DNA of 64,000 nucleotides from Flagellimonas aurea (GCF_017313785.1 NZ_JAFLNL010000004.1:62001-126000), one strand, 5' to 3'. Positions 8,696 through 17,966 are shown, counted from the stretch's first letter. The notes: generated by a model not told the origin, from the letters alone. Program-made: numbers and translations.

Positions 8696-9898
8696 TTAAA
8701 AAACATCCTCTTTGGTCAGGTACAACAAACCTTCCCTCGTTTCATTTAAAATACGCTTGGTGCGCAGGTAACGGTTGTAATTGTACTCATCAAACTCATC
8801 TGAATCTTGGTCCATAGTGCTTATATGAACATTTCCTGCCGAGTGGATAAACTGGTTATCGCCAATCCACATTCCCACATGAATTACGCGTTCCGAAGTG
8901 GAATCAGTGGCTTTGCGCCCAAAGAACAAAAGGTCTCCGGCAATCAGTTTGTCAAACTCCTTGGAATCATCGATCAAGACCCCTTCATGAATCTGTTGTG
9001 AAGCATCACGAGGGATAATCATTCCGTTCATTAAATAAACCGTCTTGGTAAAACCACTACAATCCACACCTTTGGTGGAAGTGCCTCCCCATAAATAGGG
9101 CACACCGAGCATGGTCTTGGAGGTCTCTACCAAACTTTCCTTGGTAAAAGCCAACTTGGATTTCCATTCGTCAAAACTATTCGCTTCGCCCTTTAACAGG
9201 TATGCTTCTCGTCCGTCTGGATATTTTATCTTGTAAAAGTCACCATCTTCGCCCACAAGGCTAAAAATATTACCGGCCACCACATCGGAAACGGCATCGG
9301 AGCTCGCATCCGCTTCGGTGTATGACTTTCCATATGTATCCGTGTAAATAACCTTATCTGTAGCTTTCCATGTATCAAATTCCTCCTTGGTCATTAATTC
9401 AATGCCTCCTGCATCTACCCATCCGAGATAGTTGTCCGGAGTTTGTATATGGTACCAGCTCCTCTCTTTTTGATATACGTTAAGGGGCATTCCCAAAATG
9501 CCCTGTGTAACCAATTCAGCAGAATGGGCAGGGTTTGACCTTAGGTTGGCAACCGAATTATTGATTACCCCATAAATCTTTCCCTCTAACTTTTCTGAAG
9601 GCAATACCTCAATACTGTCCGTATACTTTATATTTTGGGAATCCAACTCTTTTTTAAGAGCATCCAACGCTTCTGGAAGGTTTGTTTTCCCCTTTAGGAT
9701 GTAGCCAGAAGAATTCTTTCCAGATTGAATGTCAAAAAGGGCCACCCGTTTGTCCGGCGCATAGTTTTCTTTGACAGCGGCAATCACACCATCTACCTTA
9801 TTTACATCACTACTATTTTCAGGATTGCAGGCTGAAAAGAAAAGAACTGTCAATACTATAAATAAGACTCCGAATTTTGGCAAGTAGGGAAATTTCAT
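8696..9898 (-). CDS. NlpC/P60 lipoprotein with SH3-type domains, probable murein peptide endopeptidase
   Basis: The 400-residue lipoprotein (lipobox FFSAC, Cys24) has two SH3-like regions (about 110-170 and 185-237) and a C-terminal NlpC/P60 cysteine peptidase domain. The catalytic set is visible: Cys280 in GVDCSGF, His340 in VIHVG and His352 in FIHSAG. This is the layout of YkfC-like enzymes, which cut the gamma-D-Glu-diaminopimelate bond of murein peptides that carry a free L-Ala. The upstream dipeptide epimerase supports that role. It is the last gene of a three-gene minus-strand cluster, 65 bases after the PLP enzyme. Confidence 0.88.
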   Translation of the reverse strand: MKFPYLPKFGVLFIVLTVLFFSACNPENSSDVNKVDGVIAAVKENYAPDKRVALFDIQSGKNSSGYILKGKTNLPEALDALKKELDSQNIKYTDSIEVLPSEKLEGKIYGVINNSVANLRSNPAHSAELVTQGILGMPLNVYQKERSWYHIQTPDNYLGWVDAGGIELMTKEEFDTWKATDKVIYTDTYGKSYTEADASSDAVSDVVAGNIFSLVGEDGDFYKIKYPDGREAYLLKGEANSFDEWKSKLAFTKESLVETSKTMLGVPYLWGGTSTKGVDCSGFTKTVYLMNGMIIPRDASQQIHEGVLIDDSKEFDKLIAGDLLFFGRKATDSTSERVIHVGMWIGDNQFIHSAGNVHISTMDQDSDEFDEYNYNRYLRTKRILNETREGLLYLTKEDVF

Positions 9899-9963
9899 GG
9901 TTTAAATTTAAAGTTATAATCAGATTGGATTGCGCAAAATAACCAATAAGGCAGATAAAGCGG

Positions 9964-11007
9964 TTAACTGAAGTGAGCATTAACACTTTTGGCCAATTTT
10001 TTAATATCATCCTCCGTATGGTAAGCGCTCAATACCAACCGACTGACCAAAGGCCCATTTTTATCTGGATAATGAAAGTTGGTAAAAATAAAACCATCTT
10101 GGTGCAGTGCATGTGCCAAATCTTTATTCTGAAACTCAAAAGTGGGATGTCCGTCTAAATGATTAAAATATGATGGATTTCGCAATTCGTATTTTAAAAG
10201 TTGATAACGGGATTTTAGCACCTCCAATCGTTCGGAATATATTTCTGTTGCTCCCATAAGTGTTGCGATAAATGCTGGTGAAGCTGGGCTGGCACCTCCA
10301 TAAAATGCAGAATTTTCAAGAACTTCGATGATTTCTTTGTTGCCGAAAACGGCCCCTGCCTGCGTTCCAAGTGCCTTTCCCAATGAACAACAGATTAAAA
10401 GATTGGAAGGATTTAATTGTTTGAGCATTTGATAACAGCCATTTCCATTATCTCCAACCAGCCCTATGCCATGTGAGTCATCGCCAATCAATATGATTTT
10501 ATCCAACGGAAGACGTTGTAAAATTTCAAAGTTTGGGAATTGATTTCCAGAAAAATCAATAGTGTCAAAAAGAAGCGTCGGACACAGATTTTTTTCAATT
10601 TTATGGTCTATCAATCCAACCAGTTCTTGAGGGTTGTTTGTTTGTTCCACACCAGGCATTAAAAGAGCGGTATGGGCATGCGGCGCCGCAATCACAGGAT
10701 GCCCCTTTTCCAAGAGCGTTTGTATCGTCAATTGGGCTGCCAAATAACCACTGGACATGGTAAGACACCCTTCACTGCCCACCCATTCGGCCAGTTGTTG
10801 CTCGGCCTGTTCATAAATATTAAGCTTTATGTTCGATTTTCTGGAGGCTCCATAATGCATCCCGTATTCCGATACATTTTTTAAATACAGTGTTTTAAAG
10901 GGGGCATAGTTCTGCAACCCCAAATAAGCCGTCCCTCCAAAATAGAGGTAAGGCTTTCCTTCGATGAAGATTTCCCTGTCCGGTATGCGTTGTATGGAGT
11001 GGGCCAT
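9964..11007 (-). CDS. PLP-dependent enzyme of the alpha-oxoamine synthase (BioF/KBL-like) family
   Basis: The 347-residue fold type I PLP enzyme resembles 8-amino-7-oxononanoate synthase and glycine C-acetyltransferase. DDSHGIG carries the cofactor-contacting Asp/His, and SLGKALGTQAG carries the Schiff-base lysine. It is shorter than typical BioF (about 380). No biotin genes are nearby. Instead its ATG overlaps the epimerase stop by one base (TAATG), and the NlpC/P60 gene follows, so it may act on a product of murein dipeptide salvage. The substrate is unknown. Confidence 0.82.
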   Translation of the reverse strand: MAHSIQRIPDREIFIEGKPYLYFGGTAYLGLQNYAPFKTLYLKNVSEYGMHYGASRKSNIKLNIYEQAEQQLAEWVGSEGCLTMSSGYLAAQLTIQTLLEKGHPVIAAPHAHTALLMPGVEQTNNPQELVGLIDHKIEKNLCPTLLFDTIDFSGNQFPNFEILQRLPLDKIILIGDDSHGIGLVGDNGNGCYQMLKQLNPSNLLICCSLGKALGTQAGAVFGNKEIIEVLENSAFYGGASPASPAFIATLMGATEIYSERLEVLKSRYQLLKYELRNPSYFNHLDGHPTFEFQNKDLAHALHQDGFIFTNFHYPDKNGPLVSRLVLSAYHTEDDIKKLAKSVNAHFS

Positions 11008-12017
11008 TAGAGCAGTTCTATTCCGCTTCCTGGTAGCTCGGGAAAAATAACTTTTCCGTTATCCAGAATTTCCACCCCTTTGGCTATATCGCCTTTTAAC
11101 AACATGGCACCATCCATGTCCACATAATCCAGTTGTGGCAATAATTGTGCAATGGCGGATATTCCAACGGTAGATTCCGTCATACAGCCGACCATAAGTT
11201 GCAATCCCAGTTCTCTTCCTTTTTTGATCATCCGTCGTGCGGGGGTGAGGCCGCCGCATTTGGTGAGTTTAATATTGATGCCGTGAAAATACCCGCCACA
11301 AGCTTCCACATCAGTTTCAATGATGCAGCTTTCGTCTGCAATAACCGGTAGAACGGATTTTTCCTTTACCAAGGCCATACCTTCCCAATCGTCGGCTTTA
11401 AGAGGTTGCTCCAAAAATTCAACACCCAGTTCTTTCAACAATGGGGCGTTTTTGATGGTCTCTTCTGCTGTCCAAGCGGTGTTGGCATCTATTCTGAAAA
11501 TGCTATCGGTATGTTTTCGAAGTTCACGAACAATAGCAACATCGTCTGAAGTCCCAAGTTTTATTTTATAAAGGGGCCATGGTTTCTCTTGGAGTTTTTT
11601 CACCATTTTCTCGATGGTATCAATTCCAATGGTATAATTGGTCATCGGATATTTTTCGATAGTGGTGCCCCAGATTTCATAAAGGGGCTTCCCTTTCAAC
11701 TTGCCATAAAGGTCGTTTGCGGCCAGATCCAAAGCGCAAAGGGTAAATTTATGAAGGTTGAGCGACTCTAAAAATTCGTAAAAATCTTCGGGAGTGTCAA
11801 AATTGTACTCTTCAATTTGATTTTGAACTGCTTCTATTTCGGCCATCATCCCTTCAATGGTAATTTTATAATATGGATTGGAAGTGGCTTCGCCATACCC
11901 CGTTTTTCCATCCAACGAAAGGCAAACGATCAAGGTGTCCTGTTCGTCCCTGGATTCTCTGGAAATGGTAAAGGTATGTGCTAGTTGAAGAATATATTTT
12001 TTGAGTTTTATCTGCAT
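11007..12017 (-). CDS. L-Ala-D/L-Glu-type dipeptide epimerase (enolase superfamily)
   Basis: The 336-residue protein carries the muconate-lactonizing/epimerase active site: KIK at 151-153, metal ligands Asp177 (RIDAN), Glu203 (FLEQP) and Asp228 (VIADES), Lys250 (INIKLTKCGG), and the C-terminal DMDG. The family epimerizes dipeptides, typically L-Ala-D-Glu released from peptidoglycan. The neighbouring NlpC/P60 peptidase that would release such dipeptides supports this specificity. It is the first gene of the cluster. Confidence 0.9.
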   Translation of the reverse strand: MQIKLKKYILQLAHTFTISRESRDEQDTLIVCLSLDGKTGYGEATSNPYYKITIEGMMAEIEAVQNQIEEYNFDTPEDFYEFLESLNLHKFTLCALDLAANDLYGKLKGKPLYEIWGTTIEKYPMTNYTIGIDTIEKMVKKLQEKPWPLYKIKLGTSDDVAIVRELRKHTDSIFRIDANTAWTAEETIKNAPLLKELGVEFLEQPLKADDWEGMALVKEKSVLPVIADESCIIETDVEACGGYFHGINIKLTKCGGLTPARRMIKKGRELGLQLMVGCMTESTVGISAIAQLLPQLDYVDMDGAMLLKGDIAKGVEILDNGKVIFPELPGSGIELL

Positions 12018-12074
12018 AGTTTGTATTGGTATTATTCGGTGCTAATATAGGATTTCGAACAAACATACAAACAC

Positions 12075-12106
12075 AAAAGCCCACTGAAAACTCAGTGGGC
12101 CTTTGC
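12075..12106 (-). terminator. Terminator of the PspC/GIN operon
   Basis: GCCCACTGA (12079-12087) and TCAGTGGGC (12092-12100) form a 9-bp stem just after the stop of the minus-strand gene at 12125. On the minus strand it is followed by CTTTTGTGTTT. Confidence 0.75.
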
Positions 12107-12124
12107 TATTTAAAGGGAATTGGA

Positions 12125-12847
12125 TTAATATTTACTAACGCTGCCCGATACGGATTTTTTGGTCTCTACGCTGGCATCACCCGTATACCTAATATCTGCA
12201 CCACTACTTGCATCGGCGACCAGAGACTCCGAAACATTCACGGAAATGTCTGCCCCGCTACTTGCATCGGCGTTGCACCTTTTTACAATTAGGTCTTGCG
12301 CTTTAATGTCGGAACCACTGCTTGCATCTGCAAAAAGAGCATCCGCTTGACCGGAAACTTTAATATCTGCCCCACTACTGGCATCGGCAGAAACCTCACC
12401 CGCCATTACCTCTGCATGTAAATCGGCACCGCTACTTGCGTCCAGCTCAATATTTTCTGCTTTGATAACATTTTGGGCAATAAGGTCAGCGCCGCTGGAG
12501 CTTTCCAAAGCAGTAATCTCTGGAAGGGTTACATAAACGTTTTTTGTGGCACGCCCGATATTTTCAATGGCATGTATCTTTAGTCTACCATCTTTGATGT
12601 CGGTACCGATTAGGTCTATGATGTTCTCGTCTGCCTCCACGGTAATGTTGAAGTCAGAACCTTGGGTCACGAATACATCTATACCTTCCGATGCGGATAC
12701 GATGTCGAAATCCTCTTTTACATCGCGGCTCTCTTCTACGACTTCGCCGTTACCGGTTTTTCCGTTGCCGAAGTTCATATCCATCATACACGAGGATGCA
12801 AAAAGGGATAGGAGTGCGGCGATTGCTAATCTTGCTAGTGTTGTCAT
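12125..12847 (-). CDS. GIN-domain (DUF2807) lipoprotein with SSGAD repeats
   Basis: The 240-residue lipoprotein (FASSC, Cys20) is a head-GIN-domain protein. The mature part is a beta-solenoid in which DASSGADI-type units recur about six times between residues 115 and 225. The name 'putative auto-transporter adhesin' is used for the family, but the function is unproven. It ends the operon that begins with DUF4870 and PadR. GIN proteins are frequent partners of PspC-domain proteins in Bacteroidota. A motif of the ATCAATCA type stands just before the start, as before other genes of this operon. Confidence 0.85.
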   Translation of the reverse strand: MTTLARLAIAALLSLFASSCMMDMNFGNGKTGNGEVVEESRDVKEDFDIVSASEGIDVFVTQGSDFNITVEADENIIDLIGTDIKDGRLKIHAIENIGRATKNVYVTLPEITALESSSGADLIAQNVIKAENIELDASSGADLHAEVMAGEVSADASSGADIKVSGQADALFADASSGSDIKAQDLIVKRCNADASSGADISVNVSESLVADASSGADIRYTGDASVETKKSVSGSVSKY

Positions 12848-13013
12848 GATTGTTGTTTTTACTATTGATTGATTTTGAAAATGGTTAATTGTCTTCTGAA
12901 ATAAATTCAGTGTAAATGTCCTTTATTATGTGCTTTATTGGAATTTAAAAATACCCAATTGTAGAAAACTGTTCCCCAATTGTAATTTTTGGTTTTGTAC
13001 CTTTTCCTTCATT

Positions 13014-13616
13014 CTATCCGCGTTTTATTACACCACCATTTGATATATCCGACTTGATTTTGGGGTTACCTGTATAAAAAATAGTTCCTCCACCTTTCAC
13101 TGTGCCATCAAGAAGTGTTGCGACTTGAGCGGTTATTTTTCCGCCTCCGTAAACAATGGCAAACAGAGAATCGATAGGTGTTGATGCCATCTCAAGATTT
13201 CCTCCATCTTTTACAGAGCATTTAAGGACCTCTATTGGGGCGAAACCATCCTTTATTTTGAGTTTCCCGCCTCCACTTAACTGAATTTCATCAAAATTTG
13301 GAGTCCCTATATGGATTTCAACATGGCATTTATCTAAATGGTTGTCCTTACTTGAAATGCCTAAGGTTTTTGATGAAACGGCCTCATCGATTTTTTCCAC
13401 ACATCTTTTTTCTCCTTTCAATTGCAATGTGGTTGTCGAAGAAGGGTACAGGTAGACATTTCCTCCTGTTGTAACAATTAGACTTTTAAAAGGCTGTATG
13501 GTTTTCTCTACCTTTACAACATCTTTGTTCCCTAAAAAAGAATTGTCTTGTGCTTTGCATGATGGTAATGCGAAAAGGCTGAATAGGATTACGGGTATTG
13601 AAATAAACTTTATCAT
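13014..13616 (-). CDS. Second GIN-domain (DUF2807) lipoprotein
   Basis: The 200-residue protein has a lipobox (ALPSC near residue 20) and the same kind of short solenoid as its downstream neighbour, but with GGG turns instead of SSGAD (QLSGGGKLKIK, VYGGGKITAQ, VKGGGTIFY). It lies 37 bases after the PspC gene. The two GIN proteins are probably paralogues from an old duplication. Function unknown; an envelope-stress or adhesion role is inferred from context. Confidence 0.78.
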   Translation of the reverse strand: MIKFISIPVILFSLFALPSCKAQDNSFLGNKDVVKVEKTIQPFKSLIVTTGGNVYLYPSSTTTLQLKGEKRCVEKIDEAVSSKTLGISSKDNHLDKCHVEIHIGTPNFDEIQLSGGGKLKIKDGFAPIEVLKCSVKDGGNLEMASTPIDSLFAIVYGGGKITAQVATLLDGTVKGGGTIFYTGNPKIKSDISNGGVIKRG

Positions 13617-13653
13617 GTTGATTTTTTGATTGATTTATAAGGTGTAAACCTGA

Positions 13654-15384
13654 CTAGTTTTTTGCTTTAACTTTTACGCCGTCTTCATTGATCTTCATTT
13701 CAAAGGAATCCTGGTCATCCTGAAGGTTGATATCGATACCGTCTTCATTGATAATGATCTTGCCGTTTCCATCGAATTCCTCTTCATTCTCATCTTCTGG
13801 GCAATCCAGACATTCCAGTTCACCTTTGTCGTCCATTAACCAATGTTGTCCTGCCATGCCACTTCTGTAAAACCCTTGGTCATTGTCTATGCCTCTGCCA
13901 ATGTATCTGCTAGTGGAGTCGTCAAAATACACGGTTTTACCTTCAGGAACATAAATTGTCACGGTCACTTCTTGGTTTCTGGCCTTGTTGGATGTTTCCG
14001 TGGTCAAGTATTTGTCCAGTACAATTTCATTGCCATCAATGGTGTAGGCATATTCAATGTTTCTGGCTCGGTCCCGAGCTGCCGGGGTAGAACTTCCATC
14101 CGCATCTTTTCTAATGTTGATGCTAATGGAATCCGTATCCGACTTTCTTATTTTGATGTCAATTTCATCAGACATAAGAATACGGTCGTCGTTTTCGTCA
14201 TAACCAAAGGTCATTCTTCCAAAATGAATATCGTCTCGGTTATAATCCATATCACCATCCTTCATTGTAATGATCAATGTATCGGAGGGAATTTCCAATG
14301 CCAGTTCTTTTTTGTCGTTGACACTTCCCGTAAATGAGAATTCAGCGGCCTGTTTTATGCCAAGGGCAATCAATGCTCCTACGGAGATCAACCAAAGACC
14401 CAACAAGGAGAACTTCGCAATATTGCCAATAGACTTCAGGTTGTTCACTAATATCTTCAATCCCAAGTACATCAGAAAGAAAAATGGAATACCAAAGGCA
14501 AAAAAACCAAACAATAAAGTAGCCCATACTGGAATAATTCCAGCTTCAATTATGGTATTGTAAACGTCTATGACAGGAAAATTTGAGGCATCGAAAGCAC
14601 CGAGTGTCACAATGGCGATAAATAGCGCAATGAGATTTGCCGCACCGACCAGTACTAGGATAATCCCTATGAACTTCCCGAATATCTTGAAGAGGAACAG
14701 GATAATGTCCCCGATGGTATCAAAAAAGGTCTTGGAGCTGCTTTTGACCCTGTTGCCCACTTTTTCGTAGTCAACGCTTTTTACCTTGTCGGCAACATCA
14801 TCAAACCCCTCTTTAACTTTGCGTTCTATATTGCTGATGTTGACGGGCTCCCCCCGCATATCCAATTTTTGGGAGGTTGTGGCGGCCTCTGGAACCAATA
14901 TCCAAAGCAGGATATAGGCAATAAGCCCAAAACCACTGGTAAATATGGCCAATAGAATAAATATGAGCCTTACCCAAAGGGAGTCTATGCCCAAATAATG
15001 CTCCAAGCCCGCACAGACACCTCCAATATATTTGTGGTCGATGTCGCGGTACAACTTTTTCGTTCTTCTGGCGGTGGGTTCGGCGTAGCTCTTTTTGGGC
15101 TCGTCCTCAAAAATGTCCTCGTCCACCATGTAATCTTCGGGTTGCCCCATAACATCGATTACCTGATCCACCTCTTTGTGGGTGATCACTTGGCGCTCGT
15201 TCTCCATTTTTTCCAAGAAGAGTTCGGCTATCCTGGCCTCTATATCGGCAATGATCTCGTCGCTTCCCTTGGTACCCGAAAAGGAGCGTTTTATTGACTC
15301 CAAGTACCGTCTCAGCTTGTTATACGCATCGTCGTCTATATGGAAGAGCGTATTTGCTAGATTTATATTTACTGTCTTGTTCAT
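13654..15384 (-). CDS. PspC-domain membrane protein
   Basis: The 576-residue protein has an N-terminal helical region (1-90), a PspC domain at about 108-170 (KKLYRDIDHKYIGGVCAGL, then two membrane segments), further membrane segments around 225-350, and a large C-terminal periplasmic part of beta type rich in Asp, Glu and Asn. PspC in other bacteria senses envelope stress; here it is fused to a longer Bacteroidota-specific module. It lies nine bases after the PadR regulator and before two GIN lipoproteins. Confidence 0.9.
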   Translation of the reverse strand: MNKTVNINLANTLFHIDDDAYNKLRRYLESIKRSFSGTKGSDEIIADIEARIAELFLEKMENERQVITHKEVDQVIDVMGQPEDYMVDEDIFEDEPKKSYAEPTARRTKKLYRDIDHKYIGGVCAGLEHYLGIDSLWVRLIFILLAIFTSGFGLIAYILLWILVPEAATTSQKLDMRGEPVNISNIERKVKEGFDDVADKVKSVDYEKVGNRVKSSSKTFFDTIGDIILFLFKIFGKFIGIILVLVGAANLIALFIAIVTLGAFDASNFPVIDVYNTIIEAGIIPVWATLLFGFFAFGIPFFFLMYLGLKILVNNLKSIGNIAKFSLLGLWLISVGALIALGIKQAAEFSFTGSVNDKKELALEIPSDTLIITMKDGDMDYNRDDIHFGRMTFGYDENDDRILMSDEIDIKIRKSDTDSISINIRKDADGSSTPAARDRARNIEYAYTIDGNEIVLDKYLTTETSNKARNQEVTVTIYVPEGKTVYFDDSTSRYIGRGIDNDQGFYRSGMAGQHWLMDDKGELECLDCPEDENEEEFDGNGKIIINEDGIDINLQDDQDSFEMKINEDGVKVKAKN

Positions 15385-15393
15385 TTTTTGATT

Positions 15394-15723
15394 CTATTTT
15401 GTGTTGGTTACCAGATTGACTGCATTTCTTAGTTCGTCCCAGGTGCCGTTTAGTTCGTTAAGGAACAACTGGCCCGTTTCGGTGAGACCGTAGTATTTGC
15501 GGGGAGGTCCCGATGTAGATTCTTCCCAACGGTAGTTGAGCAATCCTGCGTTCTTAAGCCTTGTGAGCAAAGGGTATATGGTACCTTCCACTACTAACAT
15601 CTTTGCGTCTTTTAAAGCGTCCAGAATTTCGGAGGCATACTTGTCCTCATCTTTTAGGATGGACAAGATGCAATACTCCAGAACACCTTTGCGCATTTGT
15701 GCTTTTGTGTTTTCTATGTTCAT
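15394..15723 (-). CDS. PadR family transcriptional regulator
   Basis: The 109-residue protein is a small winged-helix regulator. Visible are KGVLEYCILSIL, the recognition region VEGTIYPLLTRLKNAGLL, and the wing GPPRKYYGLTETG. PadR proteins repress their own operons and respond to small ligands or membrane stress. It precedes the PspC gene, the standard arrangement for this Bacteroidota cluster, and probably regulates it. Confidence 0.93.
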   Translation of the reverse strand: MNIENTKAQMRKGVLEYCILSILKDEDKYASEILDALKDAKMLVVEGTIYPLLTRLKNAGLLNYRWEESTSGPPRKYYGLTETGQLFLNELNGTWDELRNAVNLVTNTK

Positions 15724-15788
15724 AATTTCATGGGTCTAAATTTATGCTGAACTGGGTTCGGCATTTAATTAACAGTTTTTTCTTGTTC

Positions 15789-15852
15789 TTTGATTGATGA
15801 TGGTTTCTTTCGTTTTTTGATTGATGTTTAAACTCCTTTTCTTTGATTGATG
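15789..15852 (-). repeat. Three copies of CATCAATCAAA before the PadR gene
   Basis: Read on the minus strand, CATCAATCAAA occurs at 15842-15852, 15816-15826 and 15789-15799 in the spacer between the DUF4870 and PadR genes. Near copies precede the DUF4870 start (16375-16384) and both GIN genes (13625-13634 and 12864-12873). An exact copy lies at 23640-23650. They may be translation-enhancing leaders or regulator sites. Confidence 0.5.
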
Positions 15853-15888
15853 ATGAATTTTTCGGAGGTGATTAGGCTCCTATATATA

Positions 15889-16371
15889 TTACTTGATGAA
15901 TTTTATGGTAAATGGATATTTGAAATATTCTCCCTCATTGGTTCGGATTGTGGCCAGAACGGTGAAAACGATGTTTACAACGCCAAGCGCCACCTGCAAG
16001 AATCCTGTAATGCCCACTGGCCAGAACAATCTGCCAAACCTAAAATCGTCGCTGTCAATATGAATGTTCAAATTGTTGAGGTCGCTCAACCCATGGAACC
16101 CGAAAAAGTTCCAATCGAACAAGTCTGGCCAAAATCCAATAAAGAACGGGATGGTGACCAAACCTGCCACGATGGAGTAAAGCAACATACTAATTTGAAA
16201 ATTAAGAGCCTGTTTGCCGTTATAATCGACAAACGCGTGCTCTTTTTTGTTTGCGGTCCATAAGATCAACGGAAGTATAAAGTTTCCGAAAGGAATAAAG
16301 TACTTCGAGAACATGGACGCGTGGATGATCGCGGATAAATTTCGTTCGTGTTTGGTGATTGTAGTTGCCAT
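15889..16371 (-). CDS. DUF4870 membrane protein
   Basis: The 160-residue protein belongs to DUF4870 (Tic20-like fold). Four hydrophobic segments are visible (about 24-42, 58-80, 118-150), with the family motif KKEHAFVDYNGKQALNFQ in between. Function unknown. It is the first gene after the promoter at 16425-16456 and precedes PadR, PspC and GIN genes on the same strand with 165 bases of repeat-bearing spacer, so it probably belongs to the same operon. Confidence 0.85.
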   Translation of the reverse strand: MATTITKHERNLSAIIHASMFSKYFIPFGNFILPLILWTANKKEHAFVDYNGKQALNFQISMLLYSIVAGLVTIPFFIGFWPDLFDWNFFGFHGLSDLNNLNIHIDSDDFRFGRLFWPVGITGFLQVALGVVNIVFTVLATIRTNEGEYFKYPFTIKFIK

Positions 16372-16424
16372 TTTCTGATTGATGTTTTTTGATTGTAAAG
16401 GGGTTAACCTATTAGCTTACGATG

Positions 16425-16456
16425 CAAATATATATCCAAAAGATGGTACTATGCAA
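16425..16456 (-). promoter_or_regulatory. Promoter of the DUF4870-PadR-PspC-GIN operon
   Basis: On the minus strand TTG (16456-16454) is followed after 21 bases by TATATTTG (16432-16425). This matches the Bacteroidota sigma factor consensus TTG, 17-23 bases, TAnnTTTG. It lies about 54 bases before the DUF4870 start. Confidence 0.6.
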
Positions 16457-16540
16457 AACAAAGTACTATAATTTAACATATAATTAACAATAATTGGTAA
16501 CGTCTTTTTACCTATTTTTAGACAGATTTAAATAAGCAGT

Positions 16541-16996
16541 ATGGCACTTACACCCAGTAAAATCAATATGTTCACATTTATGAACCTCCCTTCGGCATGG
16601 TGGTGCGGGGTACGGCTCAAATATATTGATGATAAAAAAGCAATGACCACTGTAAAGCTTAAATGGATGAATCAAAATCCGTTCAAATCCATGTTTTGGG
16701 CTGTTCAGGGGATGGCCGCCGAGTTGAGTACAGGAGCTTTAGTGATGAACGAAATCCAAAAAAGCGGAAAGAAAGTGTCCATGCTCGTCGCCAATAACAA
16801 AGCCACATTTACCAAAAAAGCTACGGGACGCATCAATTTTACCTGTGAGGATGGGGAACTGATTGCCGATGCGATACAAAAAACCGTTGATACTGGGGAG
16901 GGGCAAACCTGCTGGATGAAAGCCGTAGGGGTCAACCAAGATGGGGTGGAGGTGTCCACCTTTCATTTTGAGTGGACGGTGAAAGTGAAGGGATAG
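16541..16996 (+). CDS. DUF4442 hotdog-fold protein, thioesterase-like
   Basis: The 151-residue protein fits DUF4442 (PF14539), a branch of the hotdog thioesterase superfamily. Supporting motifs are NPFKSMFWAVQGMAAELSTG on the long hotdog helix and AKATFTKKATGRINFTCEDG-like strands. An acyl-CoA thioesterase activity is plausible but not shown. TTG (16494) and TATTTTTA (16513) upstream could be its promoter, divergent from the operon on the other strand. Confidence 0.82.
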   Translation: MALTPSKINMFTFMNLPSAWWCGVRLKYIDDKKAMTTVKLKWMNQNPFKSMFWAVQGMAAELSTGALVMNEIQKSGKKVSMLVANNKATFTKKATGRINFTCEDGELIADAIQKTVDTGEGQTCWMKAVGVNQDGVEVSTFHFEWTVKVKG

Positions 16997-17107
16997 TCAA
17001 GGTAAAGGGTTAACGCCTAAAGGGTAAAGTTTTTATCAAATAAGAATGTAACAAAAACCAAAACAAATCAACAGATAAACAAAACAACATTCAAAAACAA
17101 TCCTATA

Positions 17108-17908
17108 ATGAACGCACACGAAATAGACTACCACATTTACGGCGAAGAAATGCAGTATGTGGAAATAGAGCTGGACCCTCAAGAAGCCGTTGTTGCCGAA
17201 GCAGGCTCTTTTATGATGATGGATCAGGACATTAAAATGGACACCATCTTTGGTGACGGTTCCAATCAAGATACTGGCGTTTTGGGGAAATTGTTTTCCG
17301 CAGGCAAGCGTTTGCTCACTGGCGAGAGTCTTTTTATGACCGCTTTCTTGAACATTGGTCAAGGAAAGAAGCAGGTAAGCTTTGCTTCGCCATATCCTGG
17401 TAAAATTGTTCCAATAGACCTTTCTGAAAAAGGAGGGAAGTTCATCTGCCAGAAAGATGCTTTCCTGTGCGCCGCCAAAGGCGTTTCCGTAGGGATTGAA
17501 TTCTCCAAACGTTTGGGGCGTGGTTTTTTTGGTGGTGAAGGCTTCATTATGCAAAAATTGGAAGGCGATGGTATGGCCTTCGTGCATGCCGGTGGCACCA
17601 TGGCCAAAAAAGTATTGGCACCCGGTGAGACCTTGAAAGTAGATACAGGCTGTATCGTTGGTTTTTCCCATACGGTGGATTATAATATTGAATTCATCGG
17701 GGGCATCCGAAACTCGGTGTTCGGTGGAGAAGGCCTGTTCTTTGCTACGCTTCGTGGGCCTGGAACTGTTTATATTCAATCCTTGCCGTTTAGTAGATTG
17801 GCCAGCCGTGTGTGGGCCGCTGCACCGCGAGGTGGCGGAAAGGACAAGGGCGAAGGAAGTATCTTGGGTGGTCTTGGTGATTTGCTCGATGGCGATAATA
17901 GGTTTTAA
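17108..17908 (+). CDS. TIGR00266 / AIM24 family protein
   Basis: The 266-residue protein is of the AIM24 beta-barrel type. It has the family's opening [20 protein letters not shown], a central [20 protein letters not shown] and a glycine-rich C-terminus ([15 protein letters not shown]). Homologues are widespread and their molecular role is undefined; the yeast mitochondrial relative affects cristae. No signal peptide is present. It probably shares a transcript with the DUF4442 gene 111 bases upstream. Confidence 0.9.
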   Translation: MNAHEIDYHIYGEEMQYVEIELDPQEAVVAEAGSFMMMDQDIKMDTIFGDGSNQDTGVLGKLFSAGKRLLTGESLFMTAFLNIGQGKKQVSFASPYPGKIVPIDLSEKGGKFICQKDAFLCAAKGVSVGIEFSKRLGRGFFGGEGFIMQKLEGDGMAFVHAGGTMAKKVLAPGETLKVDTGCIVGFSHTVDYNIEFIGGIRNSVFGGEGLFFATLRGPGTVYIQSLPFSRLASRVWAAAPRGGGKDKGEGSILGGLGDLLDGDNRF

Positions 17909-17910
17909 TT

Positions 17911-17966
17911 TTAGGAGTTAGGAGTTAGGAGTTAGGAGTTAGGAGTCAGGAGTCAGGAGTCAGAGG
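17911..17966. repeat. Heptanucleotide tandem repeat TTAGGAG/TCAGGAG
   Basis: Five TTAGGAG units (17911-17945) are followed by two TCAGGAG units and one degenerate unit. The array lies directly after the AIM24-like gene. Downstream is degenerate CTGA-rich sequence including TTCTGATTCCAGAAGTC (17994-18010), which recurs with one change at 32326-32342 beside the other heptamer array. Confidence 0.9.

Noticed and set aside
17036-17779. Long open frame antisense to the AIM24-like gene
   Set aside because: The plus-strand protein has clear family motifs; the antisense product does not.
17911-17966. Tandem repeats considered as a CRISPR array
   Set aside because: Units are seven bases with no spacers and no cas genes nearby.
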